A DNA stretch of 6,099 nt from JAQGMJ01 sp036271855 (GTDB lineage: Bacteria; Pseudomonadota; Gammaproteobacteria; Burkholderiales; JAEUOS01), in NCBI GenBank assembly GCA_036271855.1, contig DATAZV010000266.1:1-6099 (forward strand), written 5' to 3'. A program made the translations under genes and the position numbers. Positions 5,432 to 6,099 of this stretch are shown here, piece by piece (positions within the stretch are counted from its first letter, which is position 1; each line of letters opens with the position of its first letter). Under the pieces are notes generated by a model that worked only from the letters and a program-made list of their open reading frames with translations, was not told the origin of the DNA and did no database searches.

Positions 5432-6099
5432 CTAGAAATTCCATTCCGGGGTCAGTTCCAGTCCCACCTTCAACAGCTTGCCGGCACCTTCCAGCGCAAT
5501 CAGATTCTGCCCGAATATCACCCCGCCGGTGCGCTCGTCGCTGCGGTACTGGGAGAGGATGTCCAGCGGGTCCGGCCCCGGCACCCCGGTGCTTTGGTCG
5601 ATCGAGGGCACCGGGCAGCGCGGGCAGGGTTTCACCGGCTTGAATACGATGCCGGTGGCGGCCAGGGTCAGCATGTAGTCCTCCTCGTAAGGCCCGACCC
5701 CGCCGAGCACGATATTCGGCCGGAAACGGTTCATCGGCAAGGCCTCGCGCCCCGCCTCGGCCAGGCGGTCGTTCAGATCGTCCAGCGAAGCCTGCGAAAT
5801 CAGCAGCACCGGGTAGCCGTCGGAAAAGCGGTTCAGCGCCTGCACGCCGCCGGTCCATTCCGGACTGGAAACGCGCCGGTGCGCCGGGTCGAAACGCACC
5901 AGGCGCGACGGATGGCCGAGAAAGCCGGAAAACCAGGTGGCGGCTTCCTCCCCCTCATCGAACGCCAGGCACTCGTGAGTCCATACCTTGACCTGCCGTT
6001 CGGCTGCGCGCTGCGCGATGCTGTCCAGCCGCACCACCAATGCCGTCCGGCCCGGCGCGCTGACCCGCAGCATGCCCGCGTCGATGGCGGGCGCGATCA
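5432..6099 (-). CDS. MOSC-domain protein (mARC/YcbX-like molybdenum cofactor sulfurase C-terminal family), 5' truncated
   Basis: The frame is open to the window edge: the codons before the internal ATG at 6073 read IAPAIDAG, which continues the family's N-terminal beta-barrel domain, so the true start is outside and roughly 40-50 residues are missing. Counting from that Met, the visible part shows the end of the MOSC N-terminal domain (about 1-65), then NRFSDGYPVLLIS (81-93) and MNRFRPNIVLGG (114-125). CPRC (150-153) contains the cysteine expected to bind molybdenum cofactor, followed by PLDILSQYR (169-177), GGVIFGQNL (183-191) and a final barrel strand LKVGLEL. These match mARC/YcbX proteins, which reduce N-hydroxylated compounds using a Moco-bound centre and an electron partner. 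No fused 2Fe-2S ferredoxin domain follows, unlike E. coli YcbX: the protein stops at WNF. It is transcribed leftward towards the envelope operon but 277 bases away, so probably separate from it. Confidence 0.88.
   Translation of the reverse strand, partial: IAPAIDAGMLRVSAPGRTALVVRLDSIAQRAAERQVKVWTHECLAFDEGEEAATWFSGFLGHPSRLVRFDPAHRRVSSPEWTGGVQALNRFSDGYPVLLISQASLDDLNDRLAEAGREALPMNRFRPNIVLGGVGPYEEDYMLTLAATGIVFKPVKPCPRCPVPSIDQSTGVPGPDPLDILSQYRSDERTGGVIFGQNLIALEGAGKLLKVGLELTPEWNF

Noticed and set aside
5295..5858. A 187-residue frame on the - strand overlapping the MOSC gene and the intergenic region
   Set aside because: It overlaps the MOSC frame, which carries the family motifs. Its extension into the gap has no start signal or domain.

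Overview
The window looks like a piece of a high-GC proteobacterial chromosome. A betaproteobacterium is my best guess, from the codon bias, the GC-rich sequence with sparse AT-rich promoter elements of the TAGAAT and AATAAT type, and the mix of families; no taxonomic marker is present to prove it. I see no RNA genes, insertion sequences, phage genes, CRISPR repeats or integration sites. The window holds six protein genes, and both the first and the last run off its ends.

Left part (1-4133), three genes on the + strand: (i) the C-terminal two thirds of a homoserine-dehydrogenase-like oxidoreductase with a SAF domain (COG4091 type); (ii) a DUF2252 family protein with kinase-like motifs and an unusual lysine-rich C-terminal tail, starting at 1058 behind a good ribosome binding site; (iii) a complete GMC-family flavin oxidoreductase (choline/alcohol dehydrogenase-like) with the FAD-binding and catalytic motifs intact. 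Gaps of 134 and 67 bases, each with a possible -10 element, suggest three loosely linked units rather than one tight operon. Nothing in the sequence ties the three to a common pathway.

Middle (4142-4175): a strong palindromic terminator with A and T runs on both sides separates the convergent transcription units and should work in both directions.

Right part (4192-6099), three genes on the - strand. Reading leftward they are a MOSC-domain (mARC/YcbX-like) molybdenum-cofactor protein, truncated at the window edge, then a 277-base intergenic region, then a two-gene cell-envelope operon. This operon encodes a small secreted tyrosine/proline-rich protein with a C-terminal two-cysteine motif and, 15 bases downstream, a glycine-zipper outer-membrane lipoprotein ending in polyproline. 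The 277-base region contains a long imperfect hairpin and a GTTAC-N5-GTTAC tandem repeat resembling sites of OmpR-family response regulators, so the envelope operon may be stress- or signal-regulated.

Most of the window is ordinary chromosome. The parts most worth a second look are the envelope operon with its upstream repeat, the motif order and basic tail of the DUF2252 protein, and the intergenic hairpin. I do not see convincing evidence for a wholly new multi-gene system.
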